From Lagopus muta (Eukaryota; Chordata; Aves; Galliformes; Phasianidae), in contig NC_064447.1 of NCBI RefSeq assembly GCF_023343835.1, positions 10,188,501-10,252,500 on the forward strand: DNA of 64,000 nucleotides, given 5' to 3'. The first letter of the stretch is position 1. The number at the start of each line of letters is the position of its first letter. The notes beneath the pieces are model-generated. The model saw only the letters and a program-made list of their open reading frames with translations, was not told where the DNA came from and made no database searches. The position numbers and the translations under genes are program-made. Shown piece after piece: positions 1-13,400 of this stretch.

Positions 1-399
1 TCTGCCTGCAGCCCCACGCACTGCAGCCCCACTGCTTTGAGACACCGCTCCTCACGCTGTGACTCACAGTGCACACTCTGCTTTTCCATCGCTTGGGATC
101 ACAAGGAATTTACTGGGACCGCTTATTCCCTACCTCTGTTCCTCAATTTACAGCACGCTCATTTAACCCCTGAAGTTCTGTCCGTGGTCTCTTGGGTCAG
201 GTTGGCCAAACCCAAGGGCCCGCTTGTGTTTGAAGCGCACAGCGCAGCGCTACTCCTGCCTGCAAGCCTCATCCTTCCGGGGCTGAAACATTCCTCCAGG
301 GCACCGGCCCACCCCGCAGTGCAGCAGGGCTGCTCTGTGCGCAGGGAGCAGTGCATGCTCTGCTTCCGCAGGCTGTGCTCCCACACCGTGGCCGAGCAC

Positions 400-1000
400 C
401 ACGCACAGCGGACCCGAGTTCAGCGCATCACCCCGGCCAGCAGCCCCGCCACCGGGGCGGCGGGATGCGGGGCAGCGGGGAGCACCTCCAGGGCTGGCAG
501 GGAGGCCCGGGGGATCTCGGCCGGCGGGGAGCCCCGGTGCTGGGGAAGTGGGCGGCTCCCGTGTGCGCAGGGCCCGGCGCAGCCCCCGGCCCGGCCAAGG
601 TCAACCCGCGTGCCGGCAGCGCCGCCCGCCCCGCCTGAGCGCGGGTCATGGGGAGCGGGGAGGGGGCGGAGCGCGGCGCGGATTGGACGAAAAGTTGTCG
701 CAAAGTTCTTCGTTCGGGCGCTGATTGGTCGAGGGCTGCAGGGGTGTGACCCGGCAGCCTATGCTAGGAGCGCGGGCTGCCTCGGGGCGGCTGAGCGGGC
801 CGGGATCGGGATCCGTATCGGTGCGGTGCGAGGCTGCGGGGCGGGCAGGGATGGGGCGGGCGGGCGGACAGGGACCGTGCGAAGTGGGAGCGGGGCGGGC
901 GGTGGTGCTGCAGCACGGGTGTCGGGGCGGGTACCGGATCCTGGATATGGGATGCGACGGAGCCACGTGTGATGCAGCAGGTGGAACTCCAGGGCCGTGC
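400..1000 (+). promoter_or_regulatory. SHMT1: CpG-island promoter of SHMT1
   Basis: This stretch is dense in G, C and CpG, unlike its flanks, and lies just upstream of the first SHMT1 coding exon. It holds a GC box (Sp1 type) near 662-669. Two inverted CCAAT boxes lie at 682-686 and 724-728, a spacing typical of NF-Y promoters. No TATA box is evident. Transcription probably starts near 740-800. A noncoding first exon would then splice to the acceptor ending at 1623, but I could not fix its donor. The region 1000-1620 holds no recognised gene and is read as 5'UTR intron. Confidence 0.65.
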
Positions 1001-1646
1001 CCACGCTCATGTCCCACCAGGAGGGTGGCAAAGGGGCTCCTCCTGGCAGCTTTGTTCTCTCTGCAGCCCTTTGGCAGCAGCGTGCATTCGCACAGCGCCC
1101 CACACAACGCGCCTTCGTTTCAGCCCGCGTCTCTGACAGCGTTTCCCCGCTGCCAGCAAAGCCCCGGGGCAGCCGGGCCTCCGAGCCCAGCGGGGGCCGC
1201 GCTGCTGAACGGAGTGGATTGCTTAACAACCAGCTCACGGCCCCTCTGTGACCTTGTGGGGTTAATGGATAAAAAGACACTTTGTGCACAGCCAGGACTG
1301 GAGCTGGGCTGCCATGGCTGCCCTGGAGTTTGTGCGCTGCTTTGTAATGCTCAGTGCTGCAGGGCTGCTGCTGCCTTGGGCTTAGAGCAAGTTTATGTCT
1401 AAAGCCTGAGTGAAATGAAATGGTACTGCTGGATTTTATCACGTTTCTTGTTTTATCATGTTTCTTATCATGCTTCTTAGGGACTTTCTATGTCCCCAAG
1501 TGCCAGGACAGGGGCAGGTAGGGGGAGGCCACACCTTGGTTGTGTGATATCAAGGTGGGGGGAGAACAGATACTGGAAGTAGCCATGTTGCTGCAATAAA
1601 CACCCTCCCTTTGCCTTTTGCAGGTGGCATCAGAGGCAGTGGACAG

Positions 1647-4600
1647 ATGGCAAACGTGACAGAGGGTGCTGGGAGCCTCCCCAGCGCAGAGCTGTGGGCC
1701 TCCCACAGTAAGATGCTACTGGAGCCACTTGAAAGCAATGACCCTGAGGTGAGAGCTATAGGGACACCGACCTCCTTGAACCAGGGGCACAGTGCAAGGT
1801 TAAGCTGCCGGGACTCGGCCAGCCCCTGTGCCTTGTTATGGACAGAGAGGGCATCCTCCAGGTACGTGCAAATTCTATGGCTGTCATTTCTCAGCCATTG
1901 CTCGTAACTCTCTGCCTGGAGCTCAGATGCCTGCACCAGGCCCAGCACTTCACAACCACCCGGCAGCATAGCCATTGGCTCCAGCCCAAGCAAAGCTGAA
2001 TTATCTGATGGCTTTGTGGTATCTACCAGAGAAACCCAGAACGAGGCAGGACACGTGATCAGCTGTACCAAGAAGGGACCTCACCTCCCTTCTCCAGTGG
2101 CTTTCAGGCTGCTCTCCATTATCCTAACTCCTCTGAGGGTGCATCCCACGCCATGCAGCACCAATGCCTCTGTGAAGAGCTGGCACAAGTGAAGCTTTCT
2201 CTCCCTCCCCAAGGTATACAACATCATCAAGAAGGAGAAGCAGCGGCAGAGGCTGGGGCTGGAGCTGATTGCGTCAGAGAACTTTGCGAGCTGCGCAGTC
2301 CTGGAGGCACTGGGATCCTGCTTGAACAATAAATACTCTGAAGGCTACCCTGGACAGAGGTATGGGGCTGGGGAGAGCCTGAGACACCCAAACTCTTGTA
2401 AGGAGGGGACAGGGACCATCTGCACTGCCACGTTCATCTCAATACCTCATCTCTGGGAAGAAAGCCATGTCCTGGTGCTGGCAACTGAACTCCTGCAGGA
2501 CAGGATCTGACCCTTTCAGTTTCTGTCCTTGGCCGTGCACCAGGTAGTTGTAGCAGGGTCATGTCTGCTGCTTGCAAACAGCAGCATCCTGGTCTCACAG
2601 CTGGCACTGCCTTGGGCATGCATTCCTGAATGAAGAGATTCGTTTTAACCCTGAGGTTTTGTTCTCAGCAGACACCGACCTCAGTGTAACTCCTTCCCTG
2701 TCCTTTACTGGCAGGTACTATGGTGGGACCGAGTTTGTAGATGAGCTGGAAAGGCTGTGCCAGAAGCGAGCCCTGCAGGCATTCCGCCTCGATCCCCAGA
2801 AGTGGGGTGTCAACGTCCAGCCCTACTCAGGTAATGGTGTCCCCAGAGCAGGCAGCACAGGCTGTGGCAGCCTCTGCATGCCCCAGCACCTATGAACTGC
2901 CTTGTGTGTTCCTGCCACAGGGTCACCTGCTAATTTTGCGGTGTACACGGCCCTGGTGGAGCCCCATGGCAGAATCATGGGGCTGGACCTGCCTGATGGG
3001 GGTCATCTAACCCACGGGTTCATGACGGACAAGAAGAAGATCTCTGCCACCTCTGTCTTCTTCGAGTCCATGCCCTACAAGGTATAGAAAGCTGCTCCAG
3101 TGGGAGCCAGGTTATGGCCTTCATAAGTGGAAGAACCTCTTGACAGCACCCCTGCCAAAGTGGCTGAATGCTCCTCTTCCTCTCCCAGGTGAATCCCAAG
3201 ACTGGTTACATTGACTACGACCGACTTGAGGAGAATGCCCGTCTGTTCCACCCCAAGCTGATTATAGCAGGTAAGGAGCAACCCTCACACACGGGGTGGC
3301 ATCCTGAAGCCAGTGGGCAATTGCAGAATTATAGAATAGGATCACTGAACAGCCCAGGGTGGAAGGGACTCAAAGGATCACACAATCATTAAGGTTGGAA
3401 AAGACCTCTATCGTCAAATCCACCACCTCCGTGGGCAGCAGTGCCAGTGCCTGACCAGTCTTTTGACGAATAAAATGTTCCTAATATCCAAACTGAACCT
3501 CCTCTGGCACAGCTTGAGGCCATTCCCTTCTGTCCTTGCAGGTGTCAGTTGTTACTCACGCAACCTGGACTATGCCCGCATGCGACAGATTGCCGACGCC
3601 AACAGCGCCTACCTGATGGCCGACATGGCCCACATCAGCGGGCTGGTGGCCGCGGGCGTCGTGCCCTCACCGTTTGAACACTGCGACGTTGTCTCCACCA
3701 CCACCCACAAGACCTTGAGGGGCTGCAGGGCCGGCATGATCTTCTATCGCAAAGGTGCCTGACCTGAGCCAGGAGAAACTCTCCACCCAGGCCAGGGGAG
3801 ATGCGGGTTAAAGCTCCTTCCTGCTCCAGCTGGGAAAGAGGAAGGGCAGAAAGATCTGGGGCATCACAAAGGCTCAGATCTGAAGAACAAGCATGATTTC
3901 CTTCCCGAGCTGCCTTATGTATTACCCTGCTCTCTCCTCCCACAGGCACCCGCAGCACGGACCCCAAGACAGGAAAGGAAACACTCTACAATCTGGAGAG
4001 CCTCATCAACCAAGCGGTCTTCCCTGGGCTGCAGGGAGGGCCACACAACCATGCCATCGCAGGTACGCGTCTGCACTGGGCTGGGATGGTGAGGAGGGGA
4101 CAAAGATGTCCTGGCTCAGCTTTGAGCCCCAGTATCTGCAGAGGGCTCCAGCTGAGAGGTATAGCAGTAAAGAGCAGCCAGCTTGATGCGGCTGGGGGAG
4201 AAACCAAGCTGTTCCTATCCTACACGGTTAGGGGAAGGGATTGTCCATGAGCTTTCTTGGCTTCCAAGATGATTTTTGTTGGTCCTTAAAAGCTCACTGC
4301 TGTGCCTCATCCCCAGGGATTGCTGTGGCACTGCAGCAGACCATGACTCCCGAGTTCAAGGCTTACCAGCAGCAGGTGGTGGCCAACTGCAAGACACTGG
4401 CAGCAGCACTGATGGAGCTGGGCTACAACATTGTAACAGGTAAGGAACAGCCTCAGCTGCCTGGGTTGGGACCAGCTTGGTATCCCAGGTTTGAGCCAAC
4501 CACTGGGGCAACATGTGCACAGGCATGACGGGCAGGGCTTTGCTGGAACTAAACTATTTCTTAACACTGCACTCTCAAGCCTCTTTTTTTTTTTTTTTCT

Positions 4601-5411
4601 TTCTTTTGCTGAAATCTCAAGGGTTCACCTCAACTCTCCTCTCTCTGCAGGGGGCTCTGACAACCACCTCATTCTCCTGGACCTGCGCAGCAGAGGTACA
4701 GACGGTGGCCGGGCTGAGCGGGTGCTGGAACTCTGCTCCATCGCCTGCAACAAGAACACATGCCCTGGTAGGCATCCCACGAGCTCCACCATGTTCTGCC
4801 CCACGTGCTTGGATGTCTGTCGTGCCCTGTGCTCCCCAGGGCCACACGGAGCTTCTCACAGAACTCCCAGCCACTAGGGGCCAGGCCAAGTCCCCACCAC
4901 AGCAGTGCTGGAATTAGGTCACACGCTGCTTGTTCTGGTGCAGGTGATGTCAGTGCCCTCCGTCCCAGCGGTCTGCGTTTCGGGACACCAGCTCTCACCT
5001 CCCGTGGCTTTCGGCAGGATGATTTCCGCATGGTGGCTCAGTACATCCACAAAGGTGAGGGTCCCATTTCCTCAAGCAGGTGGTGGTGGCACAGGACAGC
5101 AAGTCCCTGGCAGCCCAGCACCTCCTCTCCCAAGCATCCTGGGGAGCAGCCCCAACCCTGCCAGCCATGGCAGGGCTGAGAGCTGCTGGAAGTGGCACCT
5201 GCCTGCTGATGGGGCTGAAGCACACATCTCTCCCCCTGCAGGCATCGAGCTGACGCTGCGCGTGCAGAAGGACATGAGCCCCAAGGCCACGTTGAAGGAA
5301 TTCAAGGAGAAACTGGAGGAGGAAAAATACCGGGGAGAGCTAAAGGCACTGAAGGAAGAGGTGGAGGCATTTGCAGCAACCTTCCCACTCCCAGGACTGC
5401 CAGTCCTGTAA
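1647..5411 (+). CDS. SHMT1: Serine hydroxymethyltransferase, cytosolic (11 coding exons, 485 aa)
   Basis: A PLP enzyme that interconverts serine plus tetrahydrofolate with glycine plus methylene-THF in the cytosol. Coding exons: 1647-1748, 2214-2359, 2715-2830, 2921-3081, 3189-3270, 3542-3754, 3946-4062, 4317-4439, 4651-4767, 4944-5054, 5242-5411. Phases agree at every junction and all introns are GT-AG. The total of 485 aa compares with 483 in human SHMT1. The PLP-binding lysine is K259 in the motif [11 protein letters not shown]230 and H233 in [10 protein letters not shown] match the cofactor-contacting residues. The protein ends in FPLPGLPVL. The N-terminus lacks an evident mitochondrial presequence, which favours SHMT1 over SHMT2, as does synteny with SMCR8 and TOP3A. 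The start is the first ATG after the acceptor at 1623 and is followed by an open, family-like frame. Intron 5 carries CR1 sequence up to the exon 6 acceptor. Confidence 0.97.
3315..3535 (-). mobile_element. CR1 LINE 3' fragments in SHMT1 intron 5
   Basis: The plus strand reads like the reverse complement of CR1 3' ends. Two end-like modules follow each other: one around 3322-3385 with the form of an AGAAT / CAGGGTGGAAGGGAC box, and a second from about 3381 beginning AATCATTAAGGTTGGAAAAG. The second continues through CCTAATATCC and GCTTGAGGCCATTCCC to about 3535. This looks like two fragments side by side or nested, both antisense to SHMT1. The fragments are degraded and have no coding capacity. 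The right edge runs into the polypyrimidine tract of the exon 6 acceptor. Confidence 0.85.
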
Positions 5412-6110
5412 TGGGAGGCACTGTGCCCACTCTCAGAGCATGGCACACTCACACCCCTGGAACGAGCCCTGCTGCCTTCTCCCTGCACCTTCCTGCTGGC
5501 ACTGGCCCCATGCAGCAGCTCCTCATCTGACTCTTCCTCACCTCTCCCCTCCTGTTTCCAACACCGGAGCCCCTCTGAGCTAGATTTCACCACTAGATTT
5601 TACAAATGGGCCTGAGCAGAAGGAAATCCCTGACCTCGAGGCAAGGTTTGGGATTGATCTGCTGTGGGAGCAGTAGATGAGATTACACAGGCTTCCTGTC
5701 TGCCTTCACAACCAGGAGGGACAACCAGAAGCCAGCACTCAGGGTCCCATGCCCAGGAACCTCGCACCCTTACAAAGTCTTCCTGGCTTCAGCCTCCAAG
5801 ACTCGACTTCCTACACACACACCAGCCTCCTTTTGGGCCTCCACACATTTTGCCAGGGCTGAGCCTTATCCCATACCCAGAGAACAGCCCTGCCGGGGCC
5901 ACCAGTCCAGCTCCACCACAGCACAAGCCAACACCTCCAGCGGTTTCTCAGACCTCTGAGGACATACCTTAGGTAGAACCATTTTTTAATAAGCACAGTA
6001 AAATTAAGAATTTAACCACAATGTATGACAAGAATTATAAGCTTTAAAAAATACAACCAATTTTTGTATTTCAAAAATATCTGAACCCAAATAAATAATT
6101 TTTTTTTAAA
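5412..6110 (+). terminator. SHMT1: SHMT1 3'UTR and poly(A) signal
   Basis: About 680 bases of noncoding sequence follow the SHMT1 stop. A canonical AATAAA lies at 6090-6095, followed by a T-rich run that suits cleavage near 6105-6115. No other plausible plus-strand signal lies between the stop codon and this one. The distal part overlaps the predicted end of the opposite-strand SMCR8 transcript. Confidence 0.7.
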
Positions 6111-9100
6111 GTACATTTTTCAGACTAGTCATTTGGTGTTAACATCTGTTAAATTCTTGTGCAGTAACACAGCACGACACTGAGACATGCTTCTTGGACT
6201 TCTCCCGTCACACTCGCTCTAACTACTGACACAAGCATTCGGCACACACAGGCACACACACGGAACTCAACATGCAGTAATAGGATACAGTGCTTTAAAA
6301 TAAGATGAGAATTCATCACAGCCTCCTCGCAGCCCTCAGAGGCAGCTCCAGCCCCAGCCCCATCCCCATCCGTGCTCGCCCTGCACTGGGGTGAGCAGCA
6401 GGGCTGGGTACCCTGTGTTTCTGCCTTCCAGTTAAAACACGTCTCATGAGCAGTGAGCCACAGCTCTGGCAGCAAGTGCAAGGCTCCCTCAAATAGCAGG
6501 GTACAGTCCTGCTCAGTCTAACATTGTGCTTTTGGGGCACAGCACAGAGCTGGCACCCTCCTTCAGCCGATGCAGCTCACTGAATTGCCCAGCACACTTA
6601 GAGGTGCCTTTCCAAAGCGCTGCTATAAGCCCCGTGTCCTGCAGTGGGTCCTGCCCGGCTCTCCAGGATGCCAAACCAGCAGTGTGAGCAGTCACCTGCC
6701 TCGAGACCGTGGGCTCAGGGCTGCCTGCATTCATTCCAGTGCTGAATGAAAACCACAGAACGAGTCTGGGGCAGGGAGACATCAGCTCTCACTCCTCCAG
6801 TGCTTCTCCCAGCCCTTACAAAATGGTTAATATTGCTAGAGTATAGGCAGTGCTTCCCTAGTCAAGGCAAGACAGCTTTGGAGCTGCTTAGAAGTGATTG
6901 CTACTGGATGAAAGAAAATCCAAGCACTATCCTCTGAGAAATGCAACCTGCTTAGGGTTGGTATCGCCTACTCCTATGGCTGACCATCCTCGTGGTGGGA
7001 TCCCAAAGGGGCCGGCAGTGCAGCTCAGAGCACAAGCGAGCAGATGTCTCCCAATGCAGGGAACAAGAGGAGCGCAAACACTGAGCCCTGCCCTCCCAGC
7101 CAGGCAGCCACGGGAGGCCTTTCCCATGATGAATTTTCCAACTGGCCCTAAAAGCCTTCATCCCACAGCAGCCAGCAGAGAGGATGGAGCTGCAGTCAGC
7201 ATGCAGGAGCGCAGGGCGGGAGGCAGCACTTGCAGGAGCAGATCAGGGCTGCGCACAACACTGCTGGCGTTGGTGCGGAGGGCAGACGCAGGAAGGCTGG
7301 GCAGCACCATGCAGAGGCTGTGGGGAATCAGCCCTGCTCGTGCTGGAGGACTGTGGTGCGGTATGAGCCAGCTAACACACATGCTAGGATTCTTCACAGG
7401 AGCTGTTAGTAAGATCTTAACTTGTTGCAAGTCTGCCTGTATTGGAAACCAGTGAGGTAACACAGTGAAGATGAGGAAAATGTCTTAAAGTGCTGATATA
7501 AGGATCTTTACTGTGCAGTCAGATCAGAAAGACGGATAAATGGCTGAGCAAAGAGGAATTCAGCTCCTGAACCACCAGCTGCATCCGACTGCCCTCAGCT
7601 GCAACCTCAGCGAGGTACTGCCCAGAGCCTGGCACAACTCCTCATGCCCTGTGCAGGAAGGTGAGCTCGGGGCCATCCGGCTGTTCTGCCACAAGCATCC
7701 TGAGGACAAATGCTCCCAGGTGTGTTTCCACACACAGCTCCCTCCCAATGGCCCGGGTGCAGATAACACAGGTGACAGCCCCAGTGAAGCCCGCAGGGCA
7801 TCCTCCAAAATTCAGAAGTGCTTTGTGGTGGAGAGATAAAGCAGGTCAGACAGGTGGAAGTGCAAGTATTGCTCAACACAGCCTTGAATATCAGTACTTT
7901 AGGTTTGGTAGAGGAGAAGTGACTTATCTGACAGTTTATGAAGGCAGCTGAACATTCCAGATAAAGACCACTACGACTATGAAATCAGCCAGTGCTGATC
8001 ATCGAACCTGCTCTGCTGCTCTGAGCTGTCAGCCCGCAGCAAGAGACACGTGAGTCAGCAGGCAAAGAGCTCCTGGCCCTCCTCAAACCCAAACACTGCA
8101 AGTAGTTTCCCAGCACAAAACATGAGCTGCTGTGACGAAAGCTTTTCCAGAGCTGTGAGTCAGGCAGGGTGCAGGGAGCTTGAGACTGCCTGGTGCCTTC
8201 CTCATCCCGGGGAATCGCAATGGAAGTCGTCCAGATGCACACAGACCAACAAGGAGACACCGCGAGCCACTTCAGAAAGTACGTTTTGTATGGACATGGA
8301 AGTCCTTCACCAGCAGACCCAGTTACATGCGACAACAGCACACAGGAGGACACAGATAGCATCCGAGAAGGAAAAGGTCTTTGAACATGCTATGAGGGTG
8401 TGCAGCCCCATGCACAGGCACACTGCTTCCCTTCAGCAAACATGAAGCTGTACTGCTTCCCCACTGCACACCAAAGAGACCAGCACAAGCAACCCCTGGC
8501 CTTGAAAGCCCTCTTGAGACTGTCATGAGTCAAGCATCCCAGCTGCCTCACTGTAAGCCACCACAAGTGACGCTGCTACTTGACACAGACTCTTTGCCTT
8601 GTTGGTTAATACCTCCTGGACTGCTCCAAGGGCCCTCTGCAGGCAGGGCAGCAGGAGGTTGGTACCGGAGTGGCGATGCTGGTGGCTGGATGACAGCCTC
8701 CCCACAGAGGCTCCCTGTCTTTGGGGCACAGGATTCCGAGCAGCACAGTTATCACAGCATGTTTCAAGAGGGTTTAGGCTCATGCTGACAAACCCCAGCC
8801 TCCATCCACACACAGAAACTTCCCCAGGCATGGAAGGATCACATTCCATTCCAGCATGATTATGGTAAACAGACGTTTTAAAAAAAACAAGCAAATAAAA
8901 ATTAAAATAAAAAACTTCAACTAATCTCGTACAATCTTAGCTGTTCTCCTCCCATAATCAGAAAAGTGCTAAAAAGAAATAAAACCAGGCTGCCTTTCCT
9001 AGAGAGACTTCTTTCTCTCGCTCAGACGTACCGCAGGAGCAGCTGCTGCCACACAGCACGGGGCAGAGCAGGCTGCAGCCAACAAGCTGCACCTCCTGCC

Positions 9101-10427
9101 AGACTCCAGAGGGAAGCGCTGTGCCCAGCACAAAGCTCCCACACCAAAGGACAATCTTCCAGCTGCATCATCGTGGTGGTGGCACTGCCCTCCTGGCAAG
9201 GAAAGTGCTTGTGTCTGGGCTCAGAGATCTGCAGCTCTGCCCTGTCCTGAACCACCCAGAGCACAATGTGAGAGGTAGTCGAGACACGGCAAAGGCTTGG
9301 CAATAAAATAAAGTGAATTGGCACAGCCAGAAGCAGCCTGTGGTGACACTGACCTGGCTTTGCCACCAAGCACAAAGGTCAAATCCCCAAAAACAACAAA
9401 AATAGAAACGATACAGATACAACGTGGAATCCACTCAATTCCTCCTAGCCCTCTCCTGAGCACTAGTACCTCACTGGCTGGGCAGCCTGCTGCAGAGGCT
9501 TGCTGTCTCACAGCACAGCTTCAGCTGAATCGCACTGTGTGGCTCTCCATCACAAAAAGCACTTTAAAGCCCATCTCTCCTTAGCAGGTCACTCCCAGCT
9601 TCACTAGTTTTTAGGATACCTGGTCTCCTCTCCACCCTTCACAGAGCTCACCCAGCAAACAGGATGTGACAAATTAACAAGGCACAGTGCTCTACATTCA
9701 CAGCAGAGGAGCCTTGGTGCTAGCATGCTGAAGGAGTTCAACTCCATTCCAGTTTTAACAAAGCTGAGAAACTCACAAACACTATCTGGAGGGAAGCCCA
9801 CGTGCTTCTGCTGCTGCCCCTCAGGGCCAGGGACAAGCAACTCCAAGAAACTCAGAAAATATGGAAAAGTACATCACCAGCTGCTGCTTCACAGGTAAAT
9901 GCACACTGCTGTCCTGGCAGGGAGCTTCCACGTGTACACTGCTTACATCCCATGCTAACATGAGACACTACTGAGCTAAAAACTTTATGTGGCCTTTGTA
10001 TTTCTCTGCTGGTCTCTGCCCTGGCTCCATGGAAAGGAGCAACAACATCGTGGCTCCGGCAGAAGTGCAGAGTCCTGCATGTTTAATGGAGCTGCACACC
10101 ACTGAGCACTGCTCATCTCTCCCTCCATGCCATAATCCCCCTGGGGTGCTACCATGGTATATTTTAAAAGTTAATAGTGTTCCTTCTAACATTTAAAAAC
10201 AGAGTGCCCAGTGTTTTATGTGATGGAACACCTACATTCTCAGCAACAGGGAACCACACTGAAATTCAGTCCCTCAGACACTGATTTCTACGAAGCAGAA
10301 ATGCTTGCACATACAATGGCTTCTTTGCCCCTTCCTGACGTATGACAGCTACTGCAGACAGCATCAATGCCAAGCATGGATGATCTTTATCAGAATCCGA
10401 GTATGCAGGCAGACAGCCTACGTGCTG
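5965..10427 (-). other. SMCR8: SMCR8 3'UTR (long form)
   Basis: No coding exon is recognisable between the SMCR8 stop at 10428 and the convergent SHMT1 3' end. On the minus strand an ATTAAA signal at 5985-5990 would give a 3'UTR of about 4.4 kb, and a long SMCR8 3'UTR is also known in mammals. A second ATTAAA at 10082-10087 could make a short form of about 350 nt. AATAAA strings on the plus strand near 8893 and 9303 have the wrong orientation. The choice between the two ends is inference. Confidence 0.5.
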
Positions 10428-13400
10428 CTAGATTTTGTACAAAAAGCTGGGAACATAGTCAAATCTGAGCAGAGGATTCGCCCCCTGGCCAGGTTCCTGA
10501 ATGTACTGCAGCTTCAGCAGCTCAGCTAAATACTGTACAATTTTCATATCTTCATTGGCGAGGCCCAGATGAAGCTTCAGAAAGTTCATCCTACGGTTCA
10601 CAACGGATTCCTCCGGTTCCCTTTCGTTGATGGGAAGGTGCAAATGGTGGCAGAAGGTATAGAGGAAGGCTTTTGAACACAGCTGGGTGAGGACGCTTTG
10701 GACGTGCATGTAGTAGGTGCTGCCCCGTTTGATCTGCGTGCGGTGATCCGCCAGCCTGGCCACCAAGGAGCCTTTGTACAGCGGGCAGCGCAGCGTCTTG
10801 CTGTCGGCATCCAGGATGCTGACGTAGCGGCCGTAGCGGCTCAGGGCATGCAGCGCGTTCACTCCAGCTGGTGATGCAGTCCTGGAAGAGCAAGAGAGAG
10901 CTTAAGCTGGAGGAAACCAGGAGCTACGAAGCAGGCTGCCCCGTGCCCCACATCGCACCCAAGTTCCTGCCGGCTTTGGATACGCTGAGGGCAAACTAAG
11001 GCTGGCACGGAAGAGGACGGCTGAACCGCCTCTCTGCTCTGACAGAGGGAAGCTCCATCCCCCGGATCCACGCACACTGATCCACGCTGCGCCTGTGCTG
11101 CTTCACAAACACGGACCTGTGGGCAGCTTCCTCCCCCTCGCAGATGCAGAAATGAGGACAGAGAGGCTGGGAAGCGACACTTCTGGTAACAGAAGCAGAT
11201 CTTGCGGCAGCTGTGGGCTCCCTTCTGGATATGACACGAAGGAAACAGAACAGAAATCCCCTTGCCACAAGCTCCACCTTCCCCCTGTCTGGTTGTTTTG
11301 GGAAGGAGCTGCCCTGAGGAGCTCAAAGAGGAACAAAACCTTCCTTTAAAAAGGGAACCGTCCTCAGACCAGAATATTCCCCGGCTGAGCCCAGTCCTTC
11401 TTCACCCAGATGCAAATCTGCAGCACGCTTGCAATTATTCACCAAGCCTAAATTAATGCTATTTAAATGCAAATTACAAGCCTACGCAGATCCTACCTTC
11501 TGCTTTGCAGTTCTGCCTGGTTCAAATTGCCCTGGTGAGAAGCAGCTCCCAGCCCCAAACCAGAAGCTCCAACTGCTGATGCAAGAGCTGCCCCTGTGCC
11601 CAGGCAGTGCGGCTTTGTGAGAACAGCACCCTTACAGCTGTGCTTCAATAATTAATTTAGCCTCCAACTTCCTTCCTATGGCCCTCATATAAATGGTGTG
11701 CTGAGAGCATCCATGTTAAACTCAACAACTAATTAACATTCCACAGAGAAGAGTCTGAATGACTGACACATGTTACAAGCAGTCCTTGTTGGTTGGTTTT
11801 TTGTTGTTTTTTTTTAAACAAAAGTAACTTTTCATCATACAAACTGCATCTAGCCACAAACATTAATTAGCCAGCAAACATCCAGGGCTTGTAAACATCT
11901 CACCAACAGCAGAGACGTTTTGAAGGAGCTGCTGGCAGACCTGGCAGCCTATCCCACAAGCACAAAAATGAGGGCGAGCTCACAGCTCAGGATTATTCAG
12001 CCATCCACAACCAGAGATGCAATACTCAGCAGCTTGGAAAACAGATTTCTGCATTTCAGCTTTCTGGATGCTCAGAAACACTCCTTTAGAAGCCATTCCA
12101 GCTTGGTTCTGAGCAATGGGTATTCTTCTCATCACTCTGAATCATTCTTTCCACCTCAGTGACAGAAGTAGGCATTCCCTGCCACCTGCTATATCTGCAC
12201 CCGAAGTGCTGGAACACATCCTGGTAAGGCACAGAAAATCCTTGTCATAACAACAATGAAGGAAAAGACAAAATCTTAAGAGCTGAGCAATCGCTATTTG
12301 CTAACAGGAACTACAAAGCCACATTTTAGGAGTGGGTGCTGGGGGAGGGACGTCTGCCTCAGCGATGCCCTCTGCCCTGAACAGGTCCCCCCTGCACCCG
12401 AGCTGCAGTTCCAACTCTGCAGCCTGAGGAGCTCTTCAGGCACTGTGCTTTTTTTCCTGCACTAAAGCACATCATAAACCTGTACCTTTACCCTTCCAAG
12501 AGGATCCAGCACAAACACTGACTTTGCACCTCTGTCCTTCACCAGAAACACAGGTGTCACAGGAACTCACCAACACCAGCAGGAATGCTCCTGTCAACAC
12601 AAACTGGGCTGCCTGCATACCTGAGTGCTTGCTTCAGAAACAGTAATAGCCAAAAACGTTGAGAATTTTGGAAAGAGGTGATAGGAGAGATAGCAAAGCA
12701 CAGCGGGGCCTTCAAGAGAGCTTCATTATCAGACCAGCCAGGAAATCACTGGGACTAATGTCTGTTCCCTTGTTTTGCTAGACTAAAGACCTAAAACATC
12801 AGGAAAACTCCTAGCCAAATAACATTATGATCCAAGCAGTAAGTGCCCAGCAGATGTTTTAGATTAATTCTTAAGCGAGGCTGAATGTAAAGAAACAGAC
12901 AAACACACTGCCCTCCTACAGATACATCCCAGAAGCAGAAATCTGTGGCAGCTGTGTAGGTGATTACATAAAGAGAACGCCTCTGCACATCAGATCCCCT
13001 CTGAAATTCCCCATTTAGTGGACTCAGTTTTTATCATATACCTCAACACCAAGAAGCAGGGAGCCCCCCAGTTTACCTTTGGAGCCCGATCAGCTTCCAT
13101 CTCTGGAAATCCACCACATGCAGAGGGGAAGTGACCCAGTGTTTCACAGGTTTGGCATAAGCACCACAGTTGGGCACAAAGATGGAGAGTGCGGTCACCA
13201 GCTTCTTGACTATTGCTTCATCTTCCCCCAGCACTACCAGGGTCCTTCCGCTGAGCAGAGAGTATATTGCAGGGTGGGCAAAGGGATACTGCCTGATGAA
13301 CCGCAGCGCGTTCTGCCCAGCCTTCTTTTTGTGCCTCTCATTCGCGAGGCACACGGGGTGAGCAGGAGACGGAGTTTGGTCGGAGCAGGTGGAGGCAGCG

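Noticed and set aside
351-972. Overlapping long frames in the SHMT1 CpG island
   Set aside because: Frames on both strands are Ala/Gly/Arg/Pro-rich, which is typical of CpG islands and not of a protein gene.
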